64,000 bases of DNA from Stratiolaelaps scimitus (lineage: Eukaryota; Arthropoda; Arachnida; Mesostigmata; Laelapidae). The notes beneath the pieces are model-generated. The model had not been told where the DNA came from. It saw only the letters and a list, made by a program, of their open reading frames with translations, and searched no databases. The DNA is taken from NCBI GenBank assembly GCA_019614645.1, contig JABWDB010000002.1:13925501-13989500 (forward strand), read 5' to 3'. Position numbers and translations under genes: made by a program. Below are positions 46,805 to 61,648 of the stretch, piece by piece; positions within the stretch are counted from its first letter, which is position 1, and each line of letters starts with the position of its first letter.

Positions 46805-49800
46805 GACGATGTGTATCGAAATGGGGGTTCTCTGGTGAATAGGGGCTTCTCTAACGAAACGGAATGAATCTCACTCCCTCCTCGTGGGCATTAAATTAAA
46901 TTCTCATGAGGCTCTCCGTTCATCGGGACCCAGCTGGGCACAACTCCCCCGGATGCCGCCTCCACACCCGCTGCACTATCCAGCTCTTTCCTCTTCCACA
47001 GTCACAGAGACGGCGCAGAGATAGAGGGCCCATGGGTCGAACGAACATCTATGTGCCCGACGAGACAGACTCCGGAGTACAGACGGCCCAAGTGCAGGCC
47101 GAACCGTGTCAGCAGATCGGGAGAAGCTAGCCAGCCACACGGCAGACGGGCCACAGGGGCTGTCGAGTCGGGGCTGCGCGGCAGGGTGGGTTGGTTTGAG
47201 TTGAGTCGGTCCTGCGGAGGGGTGTGTGTCTGTGTGGGGCGCACGAGGACAGGGGGTACACGATAGGCGTGGGGTGCGATTTCGCTCTGGCAGTGTCCCA
47301 CGCCACACGTTGAGGATTCCGCCTCAAATTGTGCTGGGAAAAGCTCGGCAGAAAATCGGGGAGTTGCTCCACTTTCCGGGCGTGCCACTGCCCCTAGCTA
47401 GCTGCGGAATGGCTACGAACGCACTTTCGGTCGGCTCATCCGCGCCATACACACATTTCACATTGGCAGACAGGCAGAGATAATACGATACGAGAGGGAT
47501 GACACCCAAAGAAAGATAGTGGATGATAGGGTGGATAAGGGAGCGAGCATTGCACTGACTGGGCAAGTCCTCGGGCCAGCCGACTACACCGAGCAAATTC
47601 ATCCACCATCACCAGGCTCGGCTGCGCCCAGACCCCCAAGCGGCCAGATCGGAAGGAGGAATCCGAAATCGACACAGAATTGAAAACGTACGGACGTGAG
47701 CGCACACACGCCTGTGCGGTGTGTGTGTGTGTGTTTGAGTAGAAATTCGCTGATGAGAGAATACAGCGAAAAAGTGGACGATCAGAAATGGAAAGAGAGA
47801 AGAGAAAGAGAGAGAGGAATCATAGAATCGGCGAATGTGGCGCAATATCCAGATTTCCGATACTCAGATCCGCTCTATCCCACCTGCATTACCGTGTTCG
47901 CAGCGAGGGACAAGCGGCATATACGTATAATAATAATATTATAGATGGATGCGTGGATCAATAGCGGCTATCCACTATGACGTGACACGAAGTTTTAGCA
48001 AAGAAAGGGGGCGTGTGCGGTGTCTTGCGTTGCCTAAAATGGATATTACAATTTAAATTCAGATGGCGCATACCACGTCGTTATCACGTTTATCATGGGG
48101 GGGGGAGGGGGGCAACAGCGAGCAGCTGTGGCCATTCTGCACGATGTGATTATGCGTGAATTTAGGTAAATTCAGGCAAACTCGTGCAGATAACGCCGAT
48201 TCGGTTACTACCGCTGACAGTGATGTACAACGCTTAGTTGAAAACAAATCCCACCCAGCGCGCGCACAGGTGGTCCAAACACGATGACGTTATATATATA
48301 TATATATATATATTCATGTACGACAACATTACTTCAGTTCGCGTGATCGTTTTTTTTTTGAGAGATTGCTTTCTTATAATTATGCATATTTCACAACAAT
48401 ACTACTACCATTACCCATGCTCGGGCGGGTAGTATATCTTCGCTTAATAGTTTATGTTGTGAAACTTGAGATCTAGTTCCATTATCATTAGAGCAAAGTC
48501 ATTAGAGCATATCGTCGTGCTCGTAAGCTCAGAATCGCCACCGGCTTGGCACTTTCGGAAGCGTCCTGTGATAATCTACGAGCATCGTTTTGTCACTCAT
48601 TTCATCTCTACTCGCTGGCATTCACATTACCGAGAAATTCAAATGGTCGTGAACGATTCATTAAGTGTGGCCTAACAATCGCAAATGAGGGTCAAGGGCC
48701 CCAGCCTCGAGCAGGGCGCAGAGATCCTCAGTAGACGACACGTTAGTCATACACCTCTGTCATCACATTAATTGTTGCTTCTTCGTCTTTTTGCATTCGC
48801 CATCATGGTTTGCCATTCGATCATTGTTGTTGTATTGTTGAGTTCTCGTTGACTATCGCCGCTGTCTCGGCCCGTCGCGCGGTGACCGGACCCTGCGGCA
48901 GGGGTGGCCTGCTATTCCCGGCCTGTTCTTTCGCCTAATAGAGTCGAACGACTGAGAGCGAGAGAACGGATACGTCATGGTGTGTTATGTCGCCACCGAC
49001 GAGAACGACGCCGATCACGATGTCGATGTTGAGAAGGCTTTTCTCAGTCCGCTATGACCACTACGAGCATCCTGCTTCCGTCTGCTCATTGACCTTCCAT
49101 CACCTCTCGGGCGAAGACTGGCTAACTAGCCATTGAGTGAGCAATGACATGGGCTGATGTCTTCCTTTGGTAAGCCTATCTATCTAGCCTTGTCCCGCGC
49201 ACAGCCAACTGACCGAGAGACAATTTCGCCATGTTGCTGCCGTAGAGCCGCTGCAGCAGCAGGGCGGCAATGAGAGAATCAGCGGAAAGAGGAAGGGGGG
49301 CAGAGAGAGAGGTCAGACAACAGCAGCGACAATGTCGACAGCAACAGCAACAAGCGACTATCAGCAGCGGTTTACACGCGCACATAATATCGAGACAATA
49401 TGTTCCACGATCGCTGCAGGCGGCGATCAGGCCATCCATTGCAACAGAGCGACTTTACAGCCTTTCAGGCCTTTACTCAGGCATGAGAAAGGCCTCCGAG
49501 CGCTTTCAGCGATTCGCCGCGTCGCCGAAGCAGCGTGCCGGGCCGAGCTAGCTGTGAGCCGTGCATACTCGTGGTGAAGGCACTGCCGCAGACCAATAGG
49601 GCCTGCAGGCAGCGTCCTTAAGGGCCAAGTGTGTGCATGTGGTCAACAGGAGATTGGGCGAGGGTCGGACGAACCTGTCGCGCCCAATGAGAGCAACTCA
49701 TCTACGAGCAAACGTGGTCGCCCGGTCCACGCTCAGACGGGAGAATGGGATGGGTTAGAAGGCGACGTGGCGTGCTGCTGACCCATATAACTCTGAGAGG

Positions 49801-50398
49801 AAAAACCCACAAGCTTGCATATGCCGGCGCATACGAGAAATATGAAAGTGCCAATTCACGGTTAGATCGATGAGATAGAATGAAGACGAAGATGATATGG
49901 AGATGTTTGGACGAGCAGGCAAGCGAGATGAGAACAAAGTCGTCGACGAAGCCGTAGTAGGGTGTGCGAATTATCGCGAAAGGGCTATCTATGCGAGGGC
50001 TGGTGAAGGTCCTGATACTGGTGCGGATAGGTACGTATGCAGATGTGAAAATAAATGAAGGAACACAATATAGGGTTATACCGAGCAATCGCTTTGCAAC
50101 CGACAGTGTTCGCTCACCGACAGCTTCGACGGTTACATGTGTAAGGCAAATACTTATATTGGCTTTTCGGTCTATTGGCATGATCGTGAACTAACCATTA
50201 AATATGCACTCTGTTAACGAGTAACAACTGTCTGTGGGGCGGTGGGCACCAATTTCATATATAATGCGTATTGTGGCTAGGGCAAAGTAGTATTATTCAT
50301 ATGCGTCAATAGGCGCGAATAGGCGCAGACTGAAGAATACGATTACACAACTATTGCAGATTGGGCCGAATAAAGAGGCCCCCGGGGACGTGGTCTGG

Positions 50399-50659
50399 TT
50401 ACGCTCCTAGGTTACGCGACATTGTTCCTTGGCCAGTCAGCATATTGGTGACCTCGGCGAGAAGGTCCAAGGTCCCCGACGGATCTTGTCCTTCGCTAGT
50501 CAGCCATTCAGCCACTCCACCCGTCTTCCTGTGTCTGCACAGGAAGGATTCTTCGCCGCTGAATTCGTCAGCGTCGGCGAGTGAAACTCTCACCCGCCGA
50601 GTCATCTTTGTTGGACATCTTTGCACGCTTCGCTCAGTGGTGTCCACTTCGAGGTACAC
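50399..50659 (-). other. Unassigned open frame overlapping a possible start exon
   Basis: An 86-codon frame with protein-like composition (ADADEFSGEESFLCRHR; LDLLAEVTNML). In another frame of the same strand an ATG opens MSNKDDSAG and reaches the donor-like CGG|GTGAGAG. The two readings exclude each other and neither is recognised. Confidence 0.18.
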
Positions 50660-53600
50660 GGACAGGGATCCGAGAAGGGGTGGAAGTGGTGTGCCTGAAA
50701 AGATCCGCGGTGTGTGCTATGGGTGCGGGTACCTGACTGATCTCTGCTTGCACTCACTGTTATAGAGACAGATGGAGGGCAAGGAGTTAGATACAGCAAC
50801 AACAGGGGCAGCAGAGTTGTCTACGCACTTACATTGCTAGGAAGCTACTGCCACAAAACTATTATACGATGCTTGGGCAGCGTAAGTGACATCAAGGTCA
50901 CTCTCGCTCACCCGTTCACGCACGCACACGTTCGGATGTAGCGATAACGGGCGCCAGACACAGCAGTAGAATTTGGCTTCGCGCGGCAAAGCGATTCGAA
51001 ACGCTAGCCCTTATTATTATTATTATTCTTATGGGTGTCAGCACGAAGCAACCGACTGCTCGCTCCACGTCGCACGCCGACGACTGCTCACGTGCACGCG
51101 GCTAAGCTCTATCTCGTTCTTTCATATGTCTCTATCTGTATCCCTTGTGGTCGTCCTTTTAACCAGTAGCCTGCGCAGCTAGCCGTCCTTCCCGATTACA
51201 CTGAGAGCAGCACTGGGTTTAGCTTCAGCTGCTATTGGGTTGTGCAGATGCGGCCGGCGCTACTGCTGCTGCTGCTGCCTTCTTACCGGAAGAGGAGAAC
51301 GTCGGCCTCGAGACTTTATGAGAGAAAATGTTCGAACAGCAGCCAGCCATTCAGCCGGCAACACCAGCAGCCGCCACCTTGCAGTCTTGTTTCGACCCAT
51401 TCGCCACCTATTGGCGGCACCACCAGCAACAACAACAAGAACGACGACAACGACGACAATGTAGTGAGAGAGCCGGTGAACTTAGCCCGAATAACCGAGT
51501 TGCGAGACGGATGTACAGATCGATTGATTCAGCAGCCAGCCGCGATCCGCTATCGCAACCACAATGGCTCTCTATATTTATGTGGCTGGCAGCTCCCGCT
51601 GTTAGCCGATCCACGCCTGCTTCTATTACGATTATTATTTTTCGATACCCATATTCTATCCCGAAAGGCCCTTGTCCATTTTCTTTATTCGACTGTATCT
51701 CGTCTGTTGAAAACAGAGCACACTCGGCCAGCGCTTACCACCGTTCCGTTGACCATGACGCCTTATCTCAAGCGAACGCTGTTGCCATGCGTTACGCCCG
51801 TCCTCTTGAGGTATGCCAACGCATCACCAGAGCAGGCTACCCGTCAGCTTGAGCGTCCGTCCATTCAAAGATAAGCACGAGCCGAACGCCTCTACCGGTT
51901 CAACTGGATCAAACATATAGTACGTGCACAGTATGTATGTATATATATATATATAGGCAGCGAGCGGCATAGTAGAAGAGACGAAGCAAATAGTGAATTC
52001 GTCAGCTGCAGACAGGTTAGTGTCTTTCTGGTAAAACTGTCTGGTTAATCTATTATACATATGCATATCGAGCGTATAGAAAATTTCACTAGCGTTCGCG
52101 CAACCACACTCATACGATGGTGTATGCTCCTCGTCGAACGCGCACGGACCATGCTGCAGATGGCCGCCGTACAAGCTATCCTATAAAATAGCTGCTCGCC
52201 CGCATTTGCTATATACATACATACATAGTGAGCTTTAGATTTGGCCCAGCGGTGGAAGCAGCAATCGTTCGTTCGGGTGTCCGTCCGTCTGACAGCCCTC
52301 GCCGTTTGTCGCAAGACAAGCCACTGCTAGACGATAATAATGGCCATGATAATGATGCCGATGATGGCGCAGACGCTCATAATGGTGGTAGTGGCGGTGC
52401 AAACAACTCGTCTGGTCCAGTATTCGCAGCCGGGCCAGGCATAGAGACCTCCATGTACGTCCACTCTGTGTATATATCTGTGTTTGCTACTGAGCGAGGC
52501 CGTTCCGAGTTCGTCGACGGTGTTGCTAGACGCTGAACAGGCTGACGCTGGCACGTCTGAGCCCACTGGCGCTTCAAAGTCAGTCTGCCCGTCTAGACTA
52601 AGAAGCGAGAAACGCAGGTAGACTACAGAGATAGAGAGTCAAGCTCGAGTCAAAAACTGAGCGCTAGGCAAATGCTATGGTAGTGAAACGTCGAAAAGCT
52701 TCAGAGCGGAGAAATGTGCCGGGAACTGACAGGCATAGACGAGCGCATAGGCGGTGGCATTGCATTCACTGCCGTCATCCGTCTCTCTATCATCTGTCGA
52801 CGAGGGGAGAGGATTCTCGATCACGAGTATGAACTCGCCATCTGCGGTCCAGATAGAACCGAATGCATGGGATGGAATAAGATACAAATGGTACCGCCTC
52901 AACGACGGAAGCCAGAAGGCTACACGTGTGTACATACATGCGCTATACACCCCGCAGTACGCGAACTCGGATATCGTAAATAATAATAATAATAATAATA
53001 TTCAATTCGCATGTTCGCGCCGTCTTACGGGCTCGCCCGTTCTGGCAGCCCAGTCAAAGGTGATAAGCAGCACACGGAAATCGTACATAACGAAGCCGGT
53101 GACGGTGGCGCAGATTCGCTGACACCGACTTCTCACTGAAACGGACGATCAACTTCAAGACTCACAGGGCACACGAAACAGATTGCAGACAGTATCATAG
53201 TGTTGGCATGATAGTCATCTCGAGAGCCGGCAAGGTGAACATAAGGTCACTGTCGCCATTATGGCTTCGCTAGTTTGCAAAAGAGATTGAACTAGGTTGG
53301 ATCGTTGTTGGAACCGACCTTGAACTGTGGTTAACTAATTATCTCAGATGGTGGAAAGTGCATAGAATCTGGGGCACGCTTGGCGCTAAGCGGTTGCAGC
53401 TTAAACCGCTTGCTCGACGGCAACTGGCTCCCGGCTAAGGGAAGCCAGTTGTTCGATGTATTATCCAAATTCATTCGTACGACCCACGACGACAAAGTAC
53501 CGCGTCCTCGCGGAATATCAATTATCTCAGTTGTATAGAAATTGTACGTAACTACTGTTGCACTCAATTATAGTATTTAGGCCAATTTTCTTTCGACTAT

Positions 53601-56600
53601 AAAGTCACTTGTCCATCGTCTTAAAGCCTCTCTCACTGGAGCTTCGAAATAGCTCAGCCCTATCGGCTTAGTCAGCTATATTACAAGCTTGGATTCAGAA
53701 AATCATCCCGATATCATACATACACTAATAGATTGTGGGGAACAAAACCCAGATGTTCTCCCATTAAACCTAAACGTCAGTGGCAAAACAAGAAACAACA
53801 AAAAAAAGCAGCATAATTATAGTTGAGAGAGGACCTTCTTGGTCCTGTCTATTTCGCTCATGCGAAACTTCTAACACAATCTGCTGGTGCAGCACCGCAC
53901 CGTCTAACAGAAATGGATACCTCGCTAAAGCCAAACAAAATAAAAATATAGAAAACATATTGATTCCGGTTGACGGATCGTAACAACACGCGTCTCACTG
54001 CGCACCGTCGTAGCGTTTCGGCAATCGTCGCGAAGAAGTCACCGCCGTCTTCACCGTCGATGATGAAGACCCCTTCTCGCGATGGCGAAAGTGATCTTCG
54101 TCGTGGCCCGACGATGGCTTCTTTCCTCGTGTCGCTGTGTCTCTTTTATATTTTCTCCATCCCTGCTAGGGAGTGACTCACTACATGGGCCACTCCTAGC
54201 GCGCGCGGCCTTCACCGTTCGAGAATGATGCTCCCTCTGCTTCAACGCCGGTGGCGGTGCGAGGGTTATGGGGAATTGTGGCTTGAGCGAGTGTGCTCCG
54301 TCGATGTTGAGCGCGCACCCACCCAAAGTCATACGGAGCCTCCCCTGCTGCCGCTGCCTCTGGCGCCACCTCTGCTGGCGCCCCACCACCTACGCTATAA
54401 ATAAATTCCACTTGCGTCCAATTCCTCTCTCTTGCCGTTCGCCTTCTTCATTTCGTTGCTGCTGCTACTGCTGCTGCTAGCACCGCCGCAATCGACCATA
54501 CGGCTCTATCGAGCTGTATCCGCCAGCCTTTCGTGCAATGCCCCCAAACGAAGGTCTCCGTGTGCTGGCGGTGGTGGTGGTGGTGGTCCCACCACGCACA
54601 CGCTCGTCGCTTGAGGAATTCCCGTCGGTAGTCGGCCGTCGAGTTTCGTACGCCGCTCTGGCCACGCTGAGCAGGTTGGCTCGCAGCATGAACGCGTCGA
54701 TGAGGCGGAGGACACAACTTGCTCCACAAGCAAACCTCATTCCTATGGCTGGCTGCTATTGCTGGTATGGGCTTGTGGTGAGCCAGAGAGCGCTACTAAT
54801 GTGAGCCACTCGAAGCAGAATGGCCCCAGAGCAGCAGGCGAATCAGGGTGGACTCCCGGTCTTGAGGAGCAGTCCCTCCTTTCGTCTTCTATTGGAAAGC
54901 GATAATTTCTCCCCTCTGACTGGCTCACTTCAGCCGCTTGCGGCTTCCGTCATTACCCCTTCTCTCTCAGGCGTATGCGTCTCTGTGGAGGTGGATGGCC
55001 CCTCGATGGCCGAAGAAACATTGGCTGCCGACCTTCTCTCCGCACGATTCCAAACTACGTTTAGTCTTAATCATTCCGATTCCTCCAACTCGATCGCTTT
55101 ATTGTTGCCCCCGCTTTTACCTAGAAACGTCCACTAAGGAGAACGAAACGAAGCAGAACGTTCGAGCGACGCATAAGCCCCGTAAGGAATAGCCGCCACA
55201 GTGATATGGCAACATCCCACGGTGAGGGGATACATGTGTGCTTTTCGGAGTGGGGGGCAGCTTAGCTTTAGTGGCTTTCGGGAATCATAGGGCCAAGCAG
55301 GCGACAGACGGTAACCTCCATTTCCTACGCGATTACCATTGGCTGGACTTCTGCTGATCACCCGCCCGGGCCGGCATCTTAATACGTGGAATTCGTGGCG
55401 CATTGGACGGCGCTAAGGGCGGCCTGATTCCTAGAAGAAGCGTTTTCGGGGGTCTATTTACGTTTGCATTCGCGGCTACCCCCCCCCCCCAGCCACCGCC
55501 GACCGCCAGCTTCATTCCCAGTCTTCGGATACAGTACAACTGTAATTAATGATTCGTTATTGCCGCACTTCTCCCGAACACTCGAAGAATCCAAGTCGAA
55601 AACCAATGCCGTCTTCCGAGATATTCTACAATGGCTATTATTTGGTACTTAAAGAACGTTCCGTTGGTTGAACCACACGTAGTTACATTATACATTTTCG
55701 CAGTAAGATATCCGGCACATCAGAGAGGATGCGTACAATAACTAGAAGGCTTACCTCCATCCACACCCATCAAAAACACTCTTGCCCTAACGCCGCGTGG
55801 CCACATCGTCTCTACGAATGTTGCACGAGGACAACGCCCTTCACATGAGTGCGCTTTTTCTCGGCCGCCACTGCCCGCCTATTCGATTAAGATCTAGAAC
55901 AATTGCAACCAGCTACGAGTGACACAGGACGAAGCAAACTCGCCGTTTTTTGTCGTCCGAAATACAATCATTTCCACTTCTAGCCAGGGCAATATAACAT
56001 AGCACGTAGCAAGTAGCTGCAGTAGTGGTAGCAATAACAACAATGGTGCTCACCGAAAGATCCGATGCCATCTGAAGGTGACCTCGTAAGCATCAGTGTG
56101 CACCGTGTCAACCAAACAGTTCTTAACGGCACGATAGCGGCACATTTCGATCGGAATCAGCCAGAAGTTAGAAGGCGGCGCAGTATGTTCAATGTCGAAA
56201 CAAGAGACAAGTGCTACCAGCCCGCACCCCGGGTAGGTGGATATTCGCCCCGATGGAGGAGGCAGCGCAGCGAGGATACAGAAGGGAACCGAGTTGGTAG
56301 CGGCATAGCGACGAACGTGCTCGTGTTCGCAACTTTTCCTTTAACTTTTTAATAGGTTCTTTCTTCTTTTCTCTCTCTCCCTCTCGTTCGCTCGCTCTTT
56401 CGTCTTGCGGATTGGATCTCTCTCCGAGTCTCGCTGTGCGTTTCCCGCCTCGAAACGTTCGCTGTTTCCACTATTCTTTCGTGGACGGCGACAGGCCGTC
56501 AACGGTCTCCGCCCGTAAAGCCGCTAGCCCGCACGACAGCAGCCATTGCGAGGTAGGTTCCGCTTCGCATTTCCTCCTCCGACTGCAGCAGCAGCAGCAG

Positions 56601-59600
56601 CTTCCTGAGTCAGAAGACCGACACCTCTCGGTATTACGTTGTATTGTTCCGGTGGCGGCGGTTCGTCGGCCGGGACGCCGTGCCACCAATGACCTGGGCA
56701 TCATTGGCGCGTGCATGACAATCCTTGCAATCCCCTCGCCCTCAATCTCCCTCTCAACCCATTGTCCAGTCTTTCTGCTCAGCGTTGTAGAAGAGGGAGA
56801 ATCGATGCGGGCGTCGGCCGCCGAAAAAAACGTCACCTCAGTGGAGCGCGCGTGTCTATTTCGGCGTGTTCTGCCTAAGCGTACATGTATGCACGTATAT
56901 GGGGAGGTGCGAACCGATCAAGTTAGGCGGTCCTGTCGTGTCGTCGGATGCCTTGTTCATTTGTTAAATGTAAATGGCAGGCTCTGAATGAAGGTTAGCT
57001 ATTGGTTACGACGATAAATTTCGATTGCTTGTGGACAGTCCTACTAAATCTATTTGTCAAGTTTCGCATGTTTGTTAATCTATTTATACTCAGCAGAAAG
57101 GAGCTGTCATCGATCATGTGGGTGTAGTGAATACAACATGAAGGGGGCGGTATACACAGGACCATGTACAACGGCAGTAACTATTTGTAAGTGCGAAGCC
57201 CCGAAGATCCCTGTAGACGCGCCAGAATGAATCTCTACTCTCCCTACAACAGGATGTTGTCCTGAGATCAGAACGTAGTTGGTCCAGAAAGTCAGAACTA
57301 TGGTAGTCAGAACCGTTATAAGATGCAAATTTGAAACGTCTGCCGAGAACCTCTACCAGAGGAGATATATAATAGAAACTGTCTCAGATGTGTCTGTTGC
57401 CAAAAGCCATCATGAGACAGGATCGCAGAAACGAGTAACGAGGTTGAACGGCGAATCGCACTGTAGCTGGTGTAGCGCTGTCTTATATTTTTGATCAAGC
57501 TTTGGAAATGCATGAGAGCGTAGGTTTAGAGACAAAATATACTCCGATCTCTATCCAGCAAACATCGCGGCGAGAGATGTTGAGGAACAAATGGGATTTT
57601 TTCGCCTGCCGGCTCACAGGAGAACGGAGAATGTGGAACGACGATATCCGGCCGGCCGCCAAACCCCTGATGGATCATAGCTGGGAATCAGACGTCGGAG
57701 ACCGTCTCAAGGGGAGCATAGAGACGCATCGCGTAGGACCCAAGGGCCTCATCTACCCGAAGTGCACACGTGCAAAAACGAAGTGTGGCGGCGGAAATCA
57801 GCACAAAAAATACAAGCACAAAACAAAGCTAGGGGCTGGCTGTCGGAGTGAAGTCAGCGTCGAGAAATAGAGAAATCTCGAGAAGGCGAACCAAATGACA
57901 ACAAAACCAAATAGCTAGGACTTTCGTCTTCCTGACGAACGCTCGGTTCTACATACTTCCAAAGTAAACATATTTCAAAAATAATTCCTTTTTCCCCACA
58001 ACAAGCCACCTACCTAGCTCTGACACAATCTGCACTCGGGGCTCACACTTGGGACTTTTTTTACTCTGCTGCGGGGCGGCAGACGACCCCTCTGATCGAC
58101 CGTGGCGCAGCACAGCGTAGAGCGAACGATTCGCCTCGAGTTGAGTGCTCGCAGAGCTGAGTGAGTAGTGTATATAGCTTTTGAAAAATCGTGACTCCTG
58201 AACAATCCCCCGGGGAGCAGGGGGGGGGGGGTATTGCAGGTTCACTCCTACCTATCCGAGCCGTTTCCTCTATCCGTTCGCTCTTACGCGATTTCTTAAC
58301 TGCCCGTCCGACTGTAAAGGTTCCACTTTCCACCCACAGAGGCTCTCGTTCCGCGGTGGGATCCAGCGTCCACACGTTACGAGGGCGCGCGGCAGAGAAG
58401 TCTGGGGGTGCTTTGGGGGGTCTGGGCTGAATCGCTGAAAACTGGCCAGGGAACGGACAAGTTCATCATCTACGCTCTGAGGTGGAGGAGGAAGAATTCC
58501 TGGAAACGTCACGTTTCTACGTTCGTTGACCACAGCCAGCGTCGTGGCCAACAACCTCCCTCATCTCCTGTGCCTTCGTGGAACAGCAGCAGCACCTCTC
58601 AGACCTCTGAAAGCGCTGCGATGTCGGCCTCGCCAGCCTCTACCTAAGTAGAGCAAATAACGGCTACTTCACAGAACGGCCGCATCGGTGACGAACGGAA
58701 CTTTTCTTCAGTGGCGAGCGATGAAAAACACGCCGTTGCCGCTGCCGCCAGAGTGCACTTTTTTTAACTGCGTGGCCTATAACACATTAACACATAATGT
58801 AACAATAACAACGTATTATAATAATAAATATTATCGAATACATCATATGATCACGTTCAGCTGTGTGTACCCTGTTATACCTGAACCTGCTTCGCAGAAT
58901 ATCGATTCAGTGTGGGCGTATTTCCGAAACGCTTTTGTGGCTTCTTTGCCGACATCGTGCCGCCGTTGTTCTTGGGTAGACGACGCCGTGTAAATTTTGA
59001 CTGCAATTATACTGAGGGCAGTAGTGGTGTAGCTGAAGCAAACGATGCTGACCAGCGCATTCAAATCACAACGTCTGCATTGTTGTAATAGACGACAAAT
59101 CGATACCTAGTCAAACGTGCAATCATAAAATGCATACCAGCTGAAATTCGGATACCTACGACCTTGACGGCCGACAGTAGGGGGCGAGTTCACGAATCAA
59201 CAAGAGCATACACACGTGCTTTGATTACCGAATGCAGGCCGTACTTCTTCAATCATAGCTTCAAGCCACGACCAATCGATAAATGGACGACGCTCCACGG
59301 CCAGATTACAAAAAAAGCCAGATTGGCCATTGCAACAACGTCTCCGTCATCGACAACCTCGAATGCAACGCAATCAATTGAGCACAATCAGTCGACGTCA
59401 TGTTCTTTTGTTTTCCCACGTTATTGATCAATTCGTATGCTGAATCACTTGCTGTTACTCGGGGGTCGGCTTCCGTTGCTGCCAATTGATCGTGATGCCG
59501 TTGTTTCTGACAGCTGTCATTATACTGCACACAGACGCGTGTAACAGAGCAAAAGAGGATCCAAAGTGATTCCCCCCTCGAGAGTGAACGGCCCCCGGTG
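50660..59600. other. No recognised gene
   Basis: Includes a low-complexity 210-codon plus-strand frame at 51242-51874 (Gln/Asn/Leu-rich) and the region 52675-52983, which is open in three frames. None shows a domain that I recognise. Confidence 0.45.
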
Positions 59601-59615
59601 AAGGGAGCTCACACA

Positions 59616-60269
59616 ATGAATGAAGGAAGACGAAGCCTCTTCGCCCCCCCGACACTCCCCTTTAATACTAAGTACATGTGTGAGAGCCCCCCCGGAGCAA
59701 TTCCCAGCCGCTGCGGGCCCCCCGCCGGCTTAAAACGTTTCGTCGATTCTCGTGCCGTGTCTTGCGTTTGGCCCTCGGTCGGGGCCTTGCTTTCGAAAGT
59801 TTTATTTCAACGGATATACTTATACACGGAACGATACAACAACGCAATGGAACTAACTTTCGCGCGATACACTGCCGCGACTCGTTTGAATGACCCTCTA
59901 GCCATTAAGAGAATTGTGCTCCGTCTGCCGAGTGCCGAGTGCTCACCGTCGAGATCGTCGACGGGAAGACCTGAGCTGAGCGAGCGACAAAGTGACAAAA
60001 AGAAGCACGTTCCTGGACAGCTCGACGAGCAGCGTTCCAGTCGAGTACGACTCCAGCATGGTACAATTGAGGGGAGTCGATCTCTAACAAGCCGTGCCCG
60101 ACAACATCTCGACGTCGCCGACGACAACAGCAACAATGATGGACAGCCATGTTTCTTCAGGATGTTCGCGTTGAAAGGAGCAGCACCTTTTTCGTGCCAG
60201 TTGGCCGTCTCAGCTGGTCCGACGCCAGGCGCTCCCCACTCCGGACGCGAGATCGCTTGCTTGGTTTAG
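59616..60269 (+). other. Long unassigned open frame (217 codons)
   Basis: From ATG 59616 to a stop at 60267-60269. Composition is mixed, with Arg/Ser-rich parts and no recognisable domain, signal peptide or membrane segment. A 109-codon frame lies antisense. In this GC range a frame of this size can occur by chance, so I record it only as the largest unexplained ATG frame outside the pyrimidine-rich block. Confidence 0.15.
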
Positions 60270-61648
60270 TGAGTGACGCATGTATGATGATGGCGTATTC
60301 ATTCGAGACGGCAAGCTCCAGCACCACTTATCGCACATCAAACCGCTAGGGAGCCAGAGCCTCCGGCGGCCGGCGGAGCCCCCGGGGAGTTTTCTGTTCT
60401 TGAGTGTTAGGCGCTGCACCAGTAGTGGGGGGCCACAAAGGTCCCCAATAGCAGCACGTGTCAGCACTGCACGCTCAGTTACCGGCCGAACGACCGGTGG
60501 TCCAATAGACGGCCCCACTCGCGGAGGGGCGGTCGTATGGGACGGCGGGTCATCCGCTGAGGCGTGCTCTGTTTCCATCGCAAACGGCGGCGTTAATGGC
60601 GAAGCCCACGCGAGCTGGGCCCTTTAGAGCAGCAGAACTGCGTTCGACCGCGCGGACGACCAACCCCGATCCGTCTAAACTCTCGCTCCGTCTCTCTCTC
60701 TTTCGCTTGCAGCTGACGTTCACGTATGCTGCTGCTGCGGCTGCTGTCAGCAGCGAGTATGGCTTACGACGGCGGGTATGCAACTCGCTTTAACAGGCTC
60801 TGCTGTTGCCGCCAGGGACAGCGGCGGAAACAGCAGCACGAAGCCTGGATGGGGCACTTTTCCATAGTCGATGCCTGCAGATGGCATCTTTCACGCCATG
60901 CTCTAATATAATGCTCATACGCAGCCAGCTGTACACAGGTCAACAGACCGACATACCCCATAACAGATATATTACATAAGGCCCAACGTAAATACTGAGC
61001 GTTTTAACGCTATTGTACGTAATGAGAGGAGGCAATCGCAATTTTCGCAGTTGGAATTGTGTTCGCTACACATAAACAGTGTCGTTCGAAGATGTTGTAT
61101 GAACTTGTACTTGTAAGTTATAGTTAGTCCTCTTGGGAAACGACACATTGATTTAACATTGACTACAAACTGGTATAATAAATATTGTAGGTTCCACCCC
61201 GTTGGCTCCGCGTTAGTTGTGAGTGCGGGCAGTATGGAGTTTGTATACTCGGTAATTGACGAGGGGCTTACTGATCAGGTCGCCGTACAACGATGATACT
61301 TGACACAGCTAGTTCGTCCGATAGATGGGTATTGGCAGTCGCTTCACGTATGACCCCCCCCCCCGCCCCCGTTCAGCATGTGTTTAGCCTCAATCTCTTC
61401 ATTGATACACAAAATTCAGCATATGTATATGCCAATACTTTCCGTTAATAAGTGATTCCCAAGCGAAATGGCAAATTTCGCCACGTTTCCAAAGCATTCC
61501 CAACCGTCTGATGCTTTCTCCTAATGGTGATCATTCACTTTTTCCCTCTTTATTTAGGTGGCGTCCTCTGAAGCAGGAATCCTCCCTTCTCCCCACTCAC
61601 TTAGTATGCTTGTCTGGGATCAGAGGCTGTGGAACGACGACGGTGCGG

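Larger units (their letters stand above)
39475..49700. other. No recognised gene
   Basis: Simple repeats listed separately, CAG/CTG runs (for example near 40860, 42297 and 45465) and short frames. A possible initiating exon at 42858-42945 (hydrophobic start, donor AAG|GTGATA) is too weak to call. Confidence 0.45.

Noticed and set aside
51242..51874. 210-codon plus-strand frame
   Set aside because: Rich in poly-Leu, Gln and Asn from trinucleotide runs, with another 174-codon frame overlapping. No recognisable domain, and frames of this size are expected by chance in 64 kb.
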